DNA from: Chitinophagales bacterium
GTDB lineage: Bacteria > Bacteroidota > Bacteroidia > Chitinophagales > UBA2359
Length of the DNA: 64,000 nucleotides
Reading direction: 5' to 3'
Assembly: GCA_016787295.1 (NCBI GenBank)
Contig: JAEUUX010000066.1
Span: 1 to 64,000, forward strand
This document shows, piece after piece, positions 46,101 to 54,278 of the stretch. Position numbers and translations under genes: made by a program. The notes beneath the pieces were generated by a model that did no database searches, was not told where the DNA came from, and saw only the letters and a program-made list of their open reading frames with translations. Positions within the stretch are counted from its first letter, which is position 1. Every line of letters starts with the position of its first letter.

Positions 46101-46888
46101 CAAAAAGCTAATTGTTGGATAAGGTCAATAAAATTGGCGTGGGATATGATTAACAATTTGGCGGGTGTGTCGCTTAGGTTTTCATAGCGGCTACCCGACA
46201 CTGTTGCATAGTTCAGCAATTGTCTTTCGTAAATGCTGCGCCATTCGGCAGTTGGTGGCGGTGTGGGTCGTGTGGCGTGTGCCAAAATGTTTTCGCCCAC
46301 GAGTGTTGTTTTTTGACTAAGGCGGACGGTCAAAGAGTGATAGACGCGCAAAGTGTGTGTGACAGGATTGTATTGGAAAGGTTGCGCCACGATGGTTTGG
46401 GCGCGGTGGTCGCGCAAAATGTAGGGTGTGCGCAATTGCACGATATTGCTGGGAAAAAAGGCATTTTGTTCATAGATGCTACTATAAGTATAAGGAACAT
46501 CTTGCGGATTTTGGTTGCGCGACAAATTGCCTTTGGACGGAGCAATCAACACATTGGGATAGTCTGTATAATCAGAACTAATGACCTCAATGGTAGTGCC
46601 GTGTGTGGGTGGAATAATAACCGAAGCCGTCATCTTGGGCAAATCGGGCGCTCCAGCTTTGAGCAAAGGAGTGGTGTTGTTGGCTTGAACGATGTGTGCT
46701 GTACCATTAGGAGTGGTGACGGCGTGTAGCTCAAAATGTTGCACATCGAAGCGAACAATCGATGTGCTAATATCAGAGTTTAGCAACACAGCTTGGTTAG
46801 TAGGAATGGTGTTGGCTGCTTGAGCGAAAAGCCTTGCCGCAAAGTTGCCCAATATGAGCAACAACAATACAATGAATATCTGTTTCAT
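43181..46888 (-). CDS. gingipain-type C25 cysteine peptidase with T9SS sorting domain
   Basis: A 1235-residue exported protease. After the signal peptide comes a propeptide of about 200 residues. The C25 catalytic part (about 245-600) has His448 in YTGHGYAGG and Cys481 in WSVACVNGEF; the 33-residue spacing equals that of the gingipain RgpB dyad. Ig-like/CARDB-type segments follow (about 680-900). A jelly-roll-like domain (VEDFESGSFAQFNWQNN, about 900-1030) comes next. The last 80 residues are a type A T9SS sorting domain (LTPIPATTQLTLQL to TQSFVKQ). The sorting domain argues that it is a secreted substrate and not the PorU sortase. The ATG at 46888 gives the best signal peptide; the frame extends 17 codons upstream. 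Confidence 0.93.
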   Translation of the reverse strand: MKQIFIVLLLLILGNFAARLFAQAANTIPTNQAVLLNSDISTSIVRFDVQHFELHAVTTPNGTAHIVQANNTTPLLKAGAPDLPKMTASVIIPPTHGTTIEVISSDYTDYPNVLIAPSKGNLSRNQNPQDVPYTYSSIYEQNAFFPSNIVQLRTPYILRDHRAQTIVAQPFQYNPVTHTLRVYHSLTVRLSQKTTLVGENILAHATRPTPPPTAEWRSIYERQLLNYATVSGSRYENLSDTPAKLLIISHANFIDLIQQLAFWKTRRGIPTEVVDVATIGDENAIKEFIRNRYNTQQITHVLLVGDSQFVPALYSGLAQGYSDVQYGCLLGNDSYPEVFVGRFSGENVAHIRTQINRTIEYERNPSDLSNWYKKAGFIGSDQGPGDDNEMDWEHERNMRTDFMNYGYTTGHELYDGSQGGADASGNPSANAFMNILNEGMTAITYTGHGYAGGCATTGLDMAQIPSLQNQHRLPFFWSVACVNGEFVDATCFAEALLRSENNGEAVGCIATLMSTVNQSWNPPMAAQDEMVDILTEQYADKNHKSFAGISYNGCMQMNDDYGTEGEAMTDSWTCFGDPTLMVRTDIPQAITATHNPTVFIGSNSFAVAADAEGALVSLVVDGQIIATAPVIGGAAQLSFAPINNIGEMLITVSGYNYIPYLGSATIVPSNAPYITAFASTFADANNNIAENGEAGQWNIDFKNVGLLPANNATATLSSNSSYVTISDNTATIGNVAAETNSLVESAFAFTIAPNTPDQTLIPFIITITDSDGNTWQSYIQLTVNAPDLHVIAVAVDDSFGGNNNGRLDPNETVTLNIATQNVGHRAAESGTANLNTANTNITFANNNIPMPALAIDAETPATFGIIVNAAAPVGSTVNFTYQVNANNANLQYSFALPIGLIVEDFESGSFAQFNWQNNSNQPWQIDNNIYFEGQESARSGSIDNNDATVLEISRNMSNADSISFYKRISTEQDWDYLHFYIDNAEVGTWSGLSEWSREAYFVPAGQHTFRWSYTKDEYLTDNEDAVWIDFVQLPAEASSNTCLADAGLPILPALPLYANESFTINSTAYNTALVQWYAITSPTAPHTIISTNTTGTFSLPAGNYWVYTINTTPNNSLTNGINIDDLDNTIDCVAISSPQTLNLQVVGIETNVVNAHLSLTPIPATTQLTLQLQNPQLLPQEVQIYNYLGQIVFYQQLNAAPQQHINLPVISWSNGSYIVVVKQGTQIITQSFVKQ

Positions 46889-46908
46889 ATAAAGAAGTTT
46901 TTTTTGTG

Positions 46909-46940
46909 CAAAGGTTAAAAAAAATGCTGACATTACCAAA
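46909..46940 (-). promoter_or_regulatory. promoter for the C25 peptidase gene
   Basis: On the minus strand, TTTG, 20 bp, AACCTTTG (one mismatch in the -7 box), ending 20 bp before the start at 46888. Confidence 0.5.
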
Positions 46941-47184
46941 TCCCTTCGGCAAATGTCAGCAAATTTTTGGATATCTTACAAAATAAAATAGTACCACTAC
47001 TTCTTAATTTCAATTTTTATAGGAAATGGCTATCATGGATTAGGTTTTTAGGGCAACAGAAATTAAGAATAAGGCAGTATTTACTTACTTTTAGGTTTAA
47101 ATGGTGCAACATCACTGCTGTACTTTTTTGGCAAATGTAAACTAAGGTTTTTCTGGCAGCAGGTTAATTTAGGATTTGATGCAG

Positions 47185-47216
47185 CAAAGGTAGGGTGATT
47201 TTATGGCTACTCCAAA
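47185..47216 (-). promoter_or_regulatory. well-formed promoter without an obvious gene
   Basis: On the minus strand, TTTG, 20 bp, TACCTTTG. It points into the gap at 46941-47184, which contains no convincing gene; the best frame is about 31 codons starting MLHHLNLKVSKY. It could give a leader for the peptidase or a small RNA. The rest of the 46941-47501 gap shows nothing. Confidence 0.45.
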
Positions 47217-47501
47217 AACATTTTGTAAGCAATTCCAAAGCTCAATGCAATTTTTTTTTATTGCCAAATTGGATAAATTACATGTATAAGTCGTTGATTA
47301 TCAGGCAATTATGATAATGTTTTGTTTTTTTGTGGAACAAGTCCGCCAACAAAATTGCTAATTTTCCGCTAAAAGTTTTGGATATGAAAGAAAAATTAAG
47401 GAACTTTCCGCCACAAAACGACCATTTCGGTAGTTTTGATGCAACCTTATTGGAGAAAAAACAGTCTTTGTATAACAAAAAAATCACACGAATTATATTT
47501 T

Positions 47502-47951
47502 ATGAAACATCTGCTAATGGTATTATTGGTGGTCATGGCGATATCTTGTCGCAACAAAGACTATATTGTTATTGAAGGTTGGGAGGAAATTGGTATTGCC
47601 TCCTGCATGTATTTGGACAACGAAAGCTATGTTATTGACGATACAACAAGTTATCATGCTTTGTTGAATAACGGAATTATCGACTCCATAGTATGTGCGG
47701 ACTATACTTTGCCGCCCATAGATTTTTCGCGCAAAACCTTGTTGGGGCATTACACTTCTATATCGGGTTGCAATGCTTTTTATGAGCGTGAATTATTGGC
47801 AAATCCCAAAGACAAAACGTATACCTATAGTATACAGGTAACATCGGAAAAAACTTGTTCCGAACCTTCAATAATAGAGCATTATAATTGGATTGTTGTT
47901 CCCAAAATTCCTGAAGCCTATAACGTGGATTTTGAGGTGACATACGATTGA
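47502..47951 (+). CDS. lipoprotein of unknown function
   Basis: A 149-residue protein. The ATG at 47502 gives a short signal peptide ending in lipobox MAISC (Cys16); the longer frame upstream looks non-coding. The mature part has three more cysteines and beta-type segments (YIVIEGWEEIGIASCMYLD, KTLLGHYTSISGCNAFYER, WIVVPKIPEAYNVDFEVTY). No family recognised. It is separated by 63 bp from the LRR gene on the same strand. Confidence 0.75.
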   Translation: MKHLLMVLLVVMAISCRNKDYIVIEGWEEIGIASCMYLDNESYVIDDTTSYHALLNNGIIDSIVCADYTLPPIDFSRKTLLGHYTSISGCNAFYERELLANPKDKTYTYSIQVTSEKTCSEPSIIEHYNWIVVPKIPEAYNVDFEVTYD

Positions 47952-48014
47952 TAAAAGTATTGGGGTATAGACCCCAAATAACACTTTTCAACGGTTTAGT
48001 TAATTCATATTAAT

Positions 48015-50075
48015 ATGGTACACAACTTACAAACGCCCGAAGCTTTACAACTTTGGTGGGATAATCTAACGCCACAATGGAAGCAACTGTTTCTACAGCA
48101 AATGACTCTTCGGACCAAACAGCGCAAAAAACAAGCACCAACAATAGAGGATTTGCGAAACATCATTGCGCTCAAAAAGATGCAAATTAGTCATTCCAAA
48201 ATTACTAATTTACAACCACTTGCGCAGTTGCGTCATTTGCGACATTTGAGCATTCATCATTGCATAGTCACCGAAATTTATGCTATAGCTTATCTCCCCG
48301 AATTGGTGCATTTCACTTGTACCGACACACCTTTGGGCAATATTTCGCCTTTGAGCCATTGTCCGCAATTGGAGGTGGTGAAAATTGATAAAACCTTAGT
48401 CAAAGATTTATCTCCCTTGAAAGAATTGGTTAGTTTGCGCGAAATTTCTTGCGCCCATACCAAAGTGACTAACATTGCTCCTTTGCGAAATCTACCTTTG
48501 TTGCAGGTTGTGGACATTAGTTTTACGCGTGTTGACGACTTGTCGCCGTTGCGCGATTTGAAGTATTTGCAAGTGTTGCGTTTCGAGTCTACTTTTGTCA
48601 ATAATATAGAATATTTGCTACAATTGCCACAACTGAATATTGTGCATTGTGAACAAAACGACATCAAAAATTTGGGCTTGTTGCTGCATCTGTCCAACAT
48701 ACAGCAAGTTTTTCATGGCAAACAGTTGGTCAATTCCATAATTATTGAGACAACAACACCCACAACTACTTTCAATACACCCAGCAAAGAGCTGAAAAAC
48801 CCTCAGCTCTACGAAAAAAGACTAACATGGTGGCAGGCTTTGCCCGAACCGTGGAAACAAATTTTTTGTTACCACGTTTTGGATATGTATTATGTCGAAA
48901 ACATCCCATCGGAATACAATTTGGCAAAAATATGCCAACTGAAAAAAATTAGTGTGGCGATTCCTTTTGCACTCAATTATCAACATAAATCGGGCATCGC
49001 ACCGCATTTGCTTATCACTTCGCTTGAGCCATTAGCAGCCTTAGAGCGTTTGGAGCAAATTGATATTTCGGACTGTCATATCACCGACCTTAGTCCTTTG
49101 GCAAAACTGTCGCGCTTGCACAAGTTGATTTGCAACAACACACCTGTTAGTAATTTTCAGGCATTGGCATATTGTAATGCTTTACGCCGTATTGAGTGCA
49201 AAAATACCAACGTTTCGCGCCATGCCGTTCATGCCTTTCGCCAATATCAACCCAATTGTCGGATTGTGACCGACACCTTGTCTGAACTAAATCCTTTTGC
49301 ATGGTTGTCTAACTTGGCATTCAAATCAGCCGACGATGAGGAAACCTTTGAATCAAGCAATAATTTAGATTCTGCTGATTTGCGCCGAATTTGGTGGGAC
49401 GATTTGCACGAAAATTGGCAAAAAATGTTTGCAGAACGCTTTTTTGAGCAAAAAAACAGCGAAAATTTTGTGCCATCTGACGAAAATTTAGTAACTTTGC
49501 TCCAAACAAAACGCTTAGACTGTAGCCATGCAGCTATTATCAACCTCAAAGCCTTGCGGGTGTTCCAGCATTTGGAGGAATTGGACTGTAGCTATACCGA
49601 TATTTGCAGTTTAGAGCCTTTGAGCGAGACCTATTTTTTGCGCCAATTGATGTGCAACAATACGTATGTGGTGAGTCTGTTTCCGTTGGCTTTTTTGCCA
49701 AATTTGAATCTGTTAAACTGTAGTCATACGCCGATAACGGGTTTGGAGCCGCTTGCACACAAATCTGCCATTACGCACCTCTATTGCGAACAATTAGACC
49801 TCGATGATATTGATGCCAAAATAATTGCTACTTTGCCCCAGTTAACCCATTTGTCCATCGCACAAACGAGCATCACAGACCTGAAATTTGCCAAACCCTT
49901 ACACCGTCTCAATTATTTGGACTGTAATCACTGCGCTATCAGCAGTATTTTGCCAATCATCAATTTGCATTTGCTACAATATCTCAATTTTGCAGACACC
50001 CTTATTCCGCAAGAAGACATAGATTTGCTCCAAAAACAACACCCCGACTGCAAAATAGTTCTCAATTCGGAATAA
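48015..50075 (+). CDS. leucine-rich repeat protein with three repeated WW-helix modules
   Basis: A 686-residue protein without signal peptide. It consists of three modules, each starting with a helical motif like LWWDNLTPQWKQLF (residues about 13, 271 and 458), then a conserved PT/S..L stretch, then internalin/SDS22-like LRRs of about 22 residues (ITNLQPLAQLRHLRHLSI, VKDLSPLKELVSLREISC, ITDLSPLAKLSRLHKLIC). Module 1 has about nine LRRs, module 2 about four and module 3 about eight. Likely a cytoplasmic protein-interaction scaffold; partners unknown. Confidence 0.88.
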   Translation: MVHNLQTPEALQLWWDNLTPQWKQLFLQQMTLRTKQRKKQAPTIEDLRNIIALKKMQISHSKITNLQPLAQLRHLRHLSIHHCIVTEIYAIAYLPELVHFTCTDTPLGNISPLSHCPQLEVVKIDKTLVKDLSPLKELVSLREISCAHTKVTNIAPLRNLPLLQVVDISFTRVDDLSPLRDLKYLQVLRFESTFVNNIEYLLQLPQLNIVHCEQNDIKNLGLLLHLSNIQQVFHGKQLVNSIIIETTTPTTTFNTPSKELKNPQLYEKRLTWWQALPEPWKQIFCYHVLDMYYVENIPSEYNLAKICQLKKISVAIPFALNYQHKSGIAPHLLITSLEPLAALERLEQIDISDCHITDLSPLAKLSRLHKLICNNTPVSNFQALAYCNALRRIECKNTNVSRHAVHAFRQYQPNCRIVTDTLSELNPFAWLSNLAFKSADDEETFESSNNLDSADLRRIWWDDLHENWQKMFAERFFEQKNSENFVPSDENLVTLLQTKRLDCSHAAIINLKALRVFQHLEELDCSYTDICSLEPLSETYFLRQLMCNNTYVVSLFPLAFLPNLNLLNCSHTPITGLEPLAHKSAITHLYCEQLDLDDIDAKIIATLPQLTHLSIAQTSITDLKFAKPLHRLNYLDCNHCAISSILPIINLHLLQYLNFADTLIPQEDIDLLQKQHPDCKIVLNSE

Positions 50076-50112
50076 ATAGGGTTTCATGGACTAAATATTC
50101 GGCAAAATGCCT

Positions 50113-50120
50113 TACCTTTG
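50113..50120 (+). promoter_or_regulatory. -7 promoter box
   Basis: TACCTTTG lies 67 bp before the preferred start at 50187 and 31 bp before an alternative ATG at 50151. No -33 element was found. Confidence 0.4.
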
Positions 50121-50186
50121 TGACTTTGAAAGGTGGAGGTCGTCGAAAGGATGAAGGAACTTTTCTATGAGTTAGTAATAAGTGCT

Positions 50187-50660
50187 ATGCAAAAATATGT
50201 ACAACAAGTATTTGGGTTGTTTTTCCTCGTATTGTTAAGTGGCTATGCTTTGTCTGCTCAAAACCAAACAAGTATACAACAACAAATTCAGGGTAAATGG
50301 CAATGGATAGAATATCTTGAAGAACCAGGACGAACACCTATACCAACACTTCCATATATTATCACACCTAAGAGTTGTGGCTGTGAACGTGTTTTAACAA
50401 TTACTCCTACAACCATCAAAAGCCACAAAGCCACCAAAGGTAAACTTTATAAGTTGAGCGCTGTTGAACAACAAAAAGGTATCCAAAATAGTTCTACTTA
50501 TACCATAAGCGAAGGCAAGGCTTTGTTCGAAGAGGAAAAACCTATCTTTATTAATAGTGATATTTTGTTGGGACAAATAACTATAAAAAATGATACTATG
50601 CTTGTATTCGATCTTAGTTGTGCAAGTAGGTATCAAATTTTCAAAAAAATTGGTCCGTAA
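50187..50660 (+). CDS. secreted lipocalin-like protein of unknown function
   Basis: A 157-residue protein. The ATG at 50187 gives a standard signal peptide (FGLFFLVLLSGYALSAQ). The mature part starts with IQGKWQWIEYLEE, a typical first strand of lipocalin-like domains in Bacteroidota, and continues with CGCERVLTITPTTIKSHKA, TYTISEGKALF and ITIKNDTMLVFDLSC. A paired CGC and a later Cys could form a disulfide. An in-frame ATG at 50151 would give a longer N-terminus. Confidence 0.7.
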   Translation: MQKYVQQVFGLFFLVLLSGYALSAQNQTSIQQQIQGKWQWIEYLEEPGRTPIPTLPYIITPKSCGCERVLTITPTTIKSHKATKGKLYKLSAVEQQKGIQNSSTYTISEGKALFEEEKPIFINSDILLGQITIKNDTMLVFDLSCASRYQIFKKIGP

Positions 50661-50717
50661 ATGCAATGAGTATTTAGCATTATCTTTTAATCATAAAAAA
50701 AACCATATAACATCACC

Positions 50718-51365
50718 ATGTTAGACCAAATTATCCGCTTGGTGCAAGACCAAGCACAAGATTACTTTATCCAAAACCCCGATGTGCCTAACGAACAAGC
50801 ACAAGATGCCGCACAAGCAGCAGGGGCTTCTCTCTTAGCCGCTTTTCAGCACCAAGTAGCGAGCGGCAATGTAGAAGGTTTGCAAAATATGTTGTCGGGC
50901 GGACAAGTAGACGCAGGCATGATGCAGCAAATTCTTCAACAAGCAACAGGATTGCTTGGCGGACACTTGCAACAACAAGGTTTGAGTTCTGCCAATGCTT
51001 TGTCGGCTTCGCAGGGCATAATGCCCGCTATTTTGCAAATGGTACTCGGCAAGTTCATGTCTAAAGCCCCCGGCGACTCAGCTTTCGATGCTGGTAGCCT
51101 TATCCAAATGGTTTTGGGTGGTGCTTTGGGTGGCAATAGTGGTAGCGGTGGAGGTTTGGGCAGCTTGTTGGGTGGTTTGTTGGGCGGTATGCAGCAACAG
51201 CAGCAAAAAAACAGAGGTGGAGCTACCCGTACTGATGGCGGCGGCAACGACCTTTTGGGTGGTTTGTTGGGAAGCATCTTAGGCGGCGGCGGTCAACAAC
51301 AACAAAACCAAGGAGGTGCCGATATATTGGGAAGCATCTTAGGCAATGTTTTAGGTAAAAAATAA
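50718..51365 (+). CDS. glycine/glutamine-rich protein, DUF937/YidB-like
   Basis: A 215-residue protein. The N-terminal 140 residues are helical (LDQIIRLVQDQAQDYFI, MMQQILQQATGLLGGHLQ, IMPAILQMVLGKFMS). The C-terminal third is low-complexity: repeated GSLLGGLLGG, Q-runs and GGxxILGSILG. This is the appearance of YidB/DUF937 proteins, whose function is not established. It is followed 40 bp later by the DUF4332-like gene on the same strand. Confidence 0.7.
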   Translation: MLDQIIRLVQDQAQDYFIQNPDVPNEQAQDAAQAAGASLLAAFQHQVASGNVEGLQNMLSGGQVDAGMMQQILQQATGLLGGHLQQQGLSSANALSASQGIMPAILQMVLGKFMSKAPGDSAFDAGSLIQMVLGGALGGNSGSGGGLGSLLGGLLGGMQQQQQKNRGGATRTDGGGNDLLGGLLGSILGGGGQQQQNQGGADILGSILGNVLGKK

Positions 51366-51405
51366 CCATTATCATATTCTATTTTTCTAATAAATACTGT
51401 ATACT

Positions 51406-51813
51406 ATGGCGTATAAAATCGACGAAATCGAGGGCATCGGTCCTGCCTTAGCCGAAAAATTTAATGCTATTGGCATCAAAACCGTAGAAAAATTGTTAGA
51501 GCGCGGAGCCACTCCCAAAGGTCGCGCAGAGTTGGCAGAACAGACAGGCATTGCCAAAGAAAAAATTCTAAAATTCTGTAATCATGCCGATTTGTTCCGC
51601 ATCAAAGGTGTTGCGGGTGAATACTCCGAATTGTTAGAAGCATCAGGCGTAGATACCGTAAAAGAATTGCGTAACCGCAAACCCGAAAACCTTCATGCTA
51701 AGATGGTTGAGGTGAATGCTGAAAAAAAATTGGTTCGCCAGCTACCTACGCTTGAAAAAGTGGAAGGTTTTGTAGCGGCTGCCAAAGAACTTGAGCCTGT
51801 AATGACTTACTAA
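51406..51813 (+). CDS. DUF4332-like helix-hairpin-helix protein
   Basis: A 135-residue all-helical protein with two HhH-type motifs: IDEIEGIGPALAEKFNAIGI near the start and FRIKGVAGEYSELLEASGV in the middle. This matches the DUF4332 family; HhH motifs usually bind DNA or protein non-specifically. No catalytic site is seen. A terminator follows 9 bp after the stop. Confidence 0.85.
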   Translation: MAYKIDEIEGIGPALAEKFNAIGIKTVEKLLERGATPKGRAELAEQTGIAKEKILKFCNHADLFRIKGVAGEYSELLEASGVDTVKELRNRKPENLHAKMVEVNAEKKLVRQLPTLEKVEGFVAAAKELEPVMTY

Positions 51814-51822
51814 ATCCGATAT

Positions 51823-51858
51823 AAAAAACTGCCCCCGAAAGACGGAGGCAGTTTTTTT
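51823..51858 (+). terminator. rho-independent terminator
   Basis: Stem AAAACTGCCCCCG/CGGAGGCAGTTTT with one mismatch, then a T7 tract. Confidence 0.88.
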
Positions 51859-51891
51859 GTTGTTGTGTACCAACCATACCACAAGAAGCTG

Positions 51892-51899
51892 TATCTTTG
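51892..51899 (+). promoter_or_regulatory. -7 promoter box for the cytochrome c peroxidase gene
   Basis: TATCTTTG, 48 bp before the start at 51948; no clear -33 element. Confidence 0.4.
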
Positions 51900-51947
51900 T
51901 GCTGCAAAAACAGCAAATAGTTATTCCTAACAACACAAACAAAAATC

Positions 51948-52961
51948 ATGATTACAGAAAAAAAACAAACAAATAGTAAATTGTGCTACACATTATTTTC
52001 ATTATCCCAAACGCTTGTGAGCGTGTTTTTTATAAGTATTTTGGTCACGATTTGGGGATTTCGCAGCATCGATACACCACAAACACCTGCCGAATTGGGG
52101 AGAAAATTATTTTTTGACCCCATATTATCCTCCGACCGCTCGGTGAGTTGTGCTTCGTGCCACAAACCCGAATTTGCTTTTGCCGATACGGTGGCTTTTA
52201 GTAGTGGAGTCAATGGCAAATTGACGCGTCGCAATACACCAACTGCTATGAATACTGCCTCGCGAAGCAGTTTTTTCTGGGACGGACGTTCGGCTACCTT
52301 AGCAGAGCAAGCCTTACAACCTATCCAAAACCCCGATGAAATGAACTTGAGCATAGAAGAAGCCGTGCGCCGTTTGCGACAAAACGAACAATACCGCCAA
52401 TGGTTCAAAACTATTTTTGGCAAACAACCCAATAGTCATAACTTGGGCGAAGCCATCGCCGCTTTTGAGCGAACTTTGGAAACAGCCAACACGCCTTGGG
52501 ACAAATATGTGGTTAGCAACGACAGCTCTTTAATAACAGCAACCGTTTTGCAAGGCAGTTTGTTGTTCAGAACCAAAGCTCGCTGTGTTGAATGTCATTT
52601 TACACCCGATTTTACAGGTGACGAATTTCGCAATATCGGTTTGTATGACGAACAACAATGGACAGACAAAGGACGTTTTGACATTACTAAAAACCCCGAC
52701 GACCTTGGACGTTTCAAGGTGCCGGGATTGCGAAATGTGGGAGTTACTGCGCCCTATATGCACAACGGACAATTTAAAACCTTAGCCGAAGTTGTGCATT
52801 ATTACAACCAACCACAGTCGTTTGTACAACACCCCATCAACCGCGATACAGTGTTGAACCAAGAACTCTTACTTACAGCCCAAGAAGAGGCTGCTATTGT
52901 GGCGTTTTTAGAAAGTTTGACCGATAAACAGTTTGAGAAAACTCAAAAAATAAAAAATTAA
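51948..52961 (+). CDS. di-heme cytochrome c peroxidase family protein
   Basis: A 337-residue protein of the MauG/CcpA family. An N-terminal hydrophobic segment (about 17-38) directs it to the periplasm, with or without cleavage. Two heme-binding motifs are present: CASCH (Cys68, Cys71, His72) and CVECH (Cys213, Cys216, His217). The context fits: ELGRKLFFDPILSSDRSVS, NTPTAMNTASRSSFFWDGR, KVPGLRNVGVTAPYMHNGQF. It reduces hydrogen peroxide with electrons from small cytochromes, or acts as a MauG-like oxidase. Gene order gives no further hint. Confidence 0.93.
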   Translation: MITEKKQTNSKLCYTLFSLSQTLVSVFFISILVTIWGFRSIDTPQTPAELGRKLFFDPILSSDRSVSCASCHKPEFAFADTVAFSSGVNGKLTRRNTPTAMNTASRSSFFWDGRSATLAEQALQPIQNPDEMNLSIEEAVRRLRQNEQYRQWFKTIFGKQPNSHNLGEAIAAFERTLETANTPWDKYVVSNDSSLITATVLQGSLLFRTKARCVECHFTPDFTGDEFRNIGLYDEQQWTDKGRFDITKNPDDLGRFKVPGLRNVGVTAPYMHNGQFKTLAEVVHYYNQPQSFVQHPINRDTVLNQELLLTAQEEAAIVAFLESLTDKQFEKTQKIKN

Positions 52962-52975
52962 AACGCATAATTTCT

Positions 52976-54148
52976 TCAAAAAATATATCCCATTCCCGCC
53001 GAAAAATAATCTGCATTGGCATAATGCGTTCGCAAGTAAACTCCAACCAACAATTGTTTTCCGTAGTGTTGATAAGTGGGACGAAAATAGTATTGTACTC
53101 CCAATTTAGCAGGCAAAGGCTGTCGTTGCAAAAAGGGATTATAGGCATAAAAACCTGTGGTGAGCAGGAGTGAAAAACGTCCAAAAAAACTCTCTACGCC
53201 CAGATATGGCGCTACTTTAAGCGCTTTTGCTGTTGCTTGGTTGCTAGGAAAAGCCACTTGGTTGAGGACAAACCACCGAATAGATTCATAGTAATTGGTT
53301 TCTACACCTGCCAAAAACTGCCAAGCTGGTCGCCACCGTTTAGTAACAAATACATCTGCCACATAGATAGGAAAAGACGGTCCCCAAGCTGTTTCTCCCG
53401 CGTGTTGCCCGTATGCCAAACGCATTCCGATGTGCCACTTAGAGCGCACAAAAGGTGGTAGGTCGGGCAAAGTGGCAGATTGATTGGGAGCAATATCTGT
53501 ATCAAAGGAATAACGCAAAGTCACTCCTGCCGCTGCTACATTGATGCCTAAGTTGGGTGCTTGGCTGCGGGCGTTGGAGAAATGCGTCAGGCTACCCTCG
53601 CCCAACACTGCCCAATGATTGGCAGCCTGCCACACTGCCGATATTTGGACGGTAGTACAGTTGTTCCAATGCGACCCAATGACATTGTTGGTTGTGTTGT
53701 TGAGGCGATGATACGGACGGCTGATATAAGCGAGACCACTTCCCAAAGTGTAGCGCAACGAAAAATTATCCCAACGATTCACAAAACCAATGCTTCGAAC
53801 CAAACCGAAACCTTCTCCAAAAACGGAACGGTTGCCAAAACGTCCATAGATGCCTTGCCACGACACAATAGGATAATGATGGTATTGGTGCCACAATTGG
53901 CTGCCATTGGTTTGGCAAATATGGCGCAAAAAAAACACCGAAGAACTTTCGGTAATGGAAGGCAAAAAAATGGGTGTATGTTTGATTATGCGACCATAAT
54001 GTGCGCCCAATTCCCAACCATTTTTGTTATGTAGAACAACATTCGTCGCATTTTGCGCCATTGTATTAGTGTTTATAATGCAGAATAATAACACAAAATA
54101 AGTGACACAAAGTGCCATATAGCGGCAAAAATCAGTTTTTTTTGTCAT
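52976..54148 (-). CDS. PagL-like lipid A deacylase / acyloxyacyl hydrolase family outer-membrane protein
   Basis: A 390-residue protein with a signal peptide (YFVLLFCIINTNTMAQ). The middle segment VLGEGSLTHFSNARSQAPNLGINV matches the PagL catalytic strand with its His-x-Ser-Asn pair followed by a PN.G stretch. PagL is a small outer-membrane barrel that removes a 3-O-acyl chain from lipid A. This protein is about twice the length of classical PagL: a second region (from about 240) looks like additional barrel strands (WHIGMRLAYGQHAGE, FSLLLTTGFYAY) ending in an aromatic strand. A TATCTTTG box lies 39 bp upstream. Confidence 0.75.
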   Translation of the reverse strand: MTKKTDFCRYMALCVTYFVLLFCIINTNTMAQNATNVVLHNKNGWELGAHYGRIIKHTPIFLPSITESSSVFFLRHICQTNGSQLWHQYHHYPIVSWQGIYGRFGNRSVFGEGFGLVRSIGFVNRWDNFSLRYTLGSGLAYISRPYHRLNNTTNNVIGSHWNNCTTVQISAVWQAANHWAVLGEGSLTHFSNARSQAPNLGINVAAAGVTLRYSFDTDIAPNQSATLPDLPPFVRSKWHIGMRLAYGQHAGETAWGPSFPIYVADVFVTKRWRPAWQFLAGVETNYYESIRWFVLNQVAFPSNQATAKALKVAPYLGVESFFGRFSLLLTTGFYAYNPFLQRQPLPAKLGVQYYFRPTYQHYGKQLLVGVYLRTHYANADYFSAGMGYIF

Positions 54149-54186
54149 TTTGGCGTAAGAAAATAAATAGTCTAAAAAAAATGCGC

Positions 54187-54194
54187 CAAAGATA
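54187..54194 (-). promoter_or_regulatory. -7 promoter box for the PagL-like gene
   Basis: TATCTTTG on the minus strand, 39 bp before the start at 54148, without a well-spaced -33 box. Confidence 0.4.
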
Positions 54195-54278
54195 CACCCA
54201 AAATATCATTTTCTCATAAAATATCCCTAATATTACGCCCCAATAACACACATTAATAACGAACTAAAATAGTATAAC

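Noticed and set aside
43181-46888. PorU, the T9SS sortase (also C25)
   Set aside because: The presence of a type A sorting domain at the C-terminus fits an exported substrate; no T9SS component genes are adjacent.
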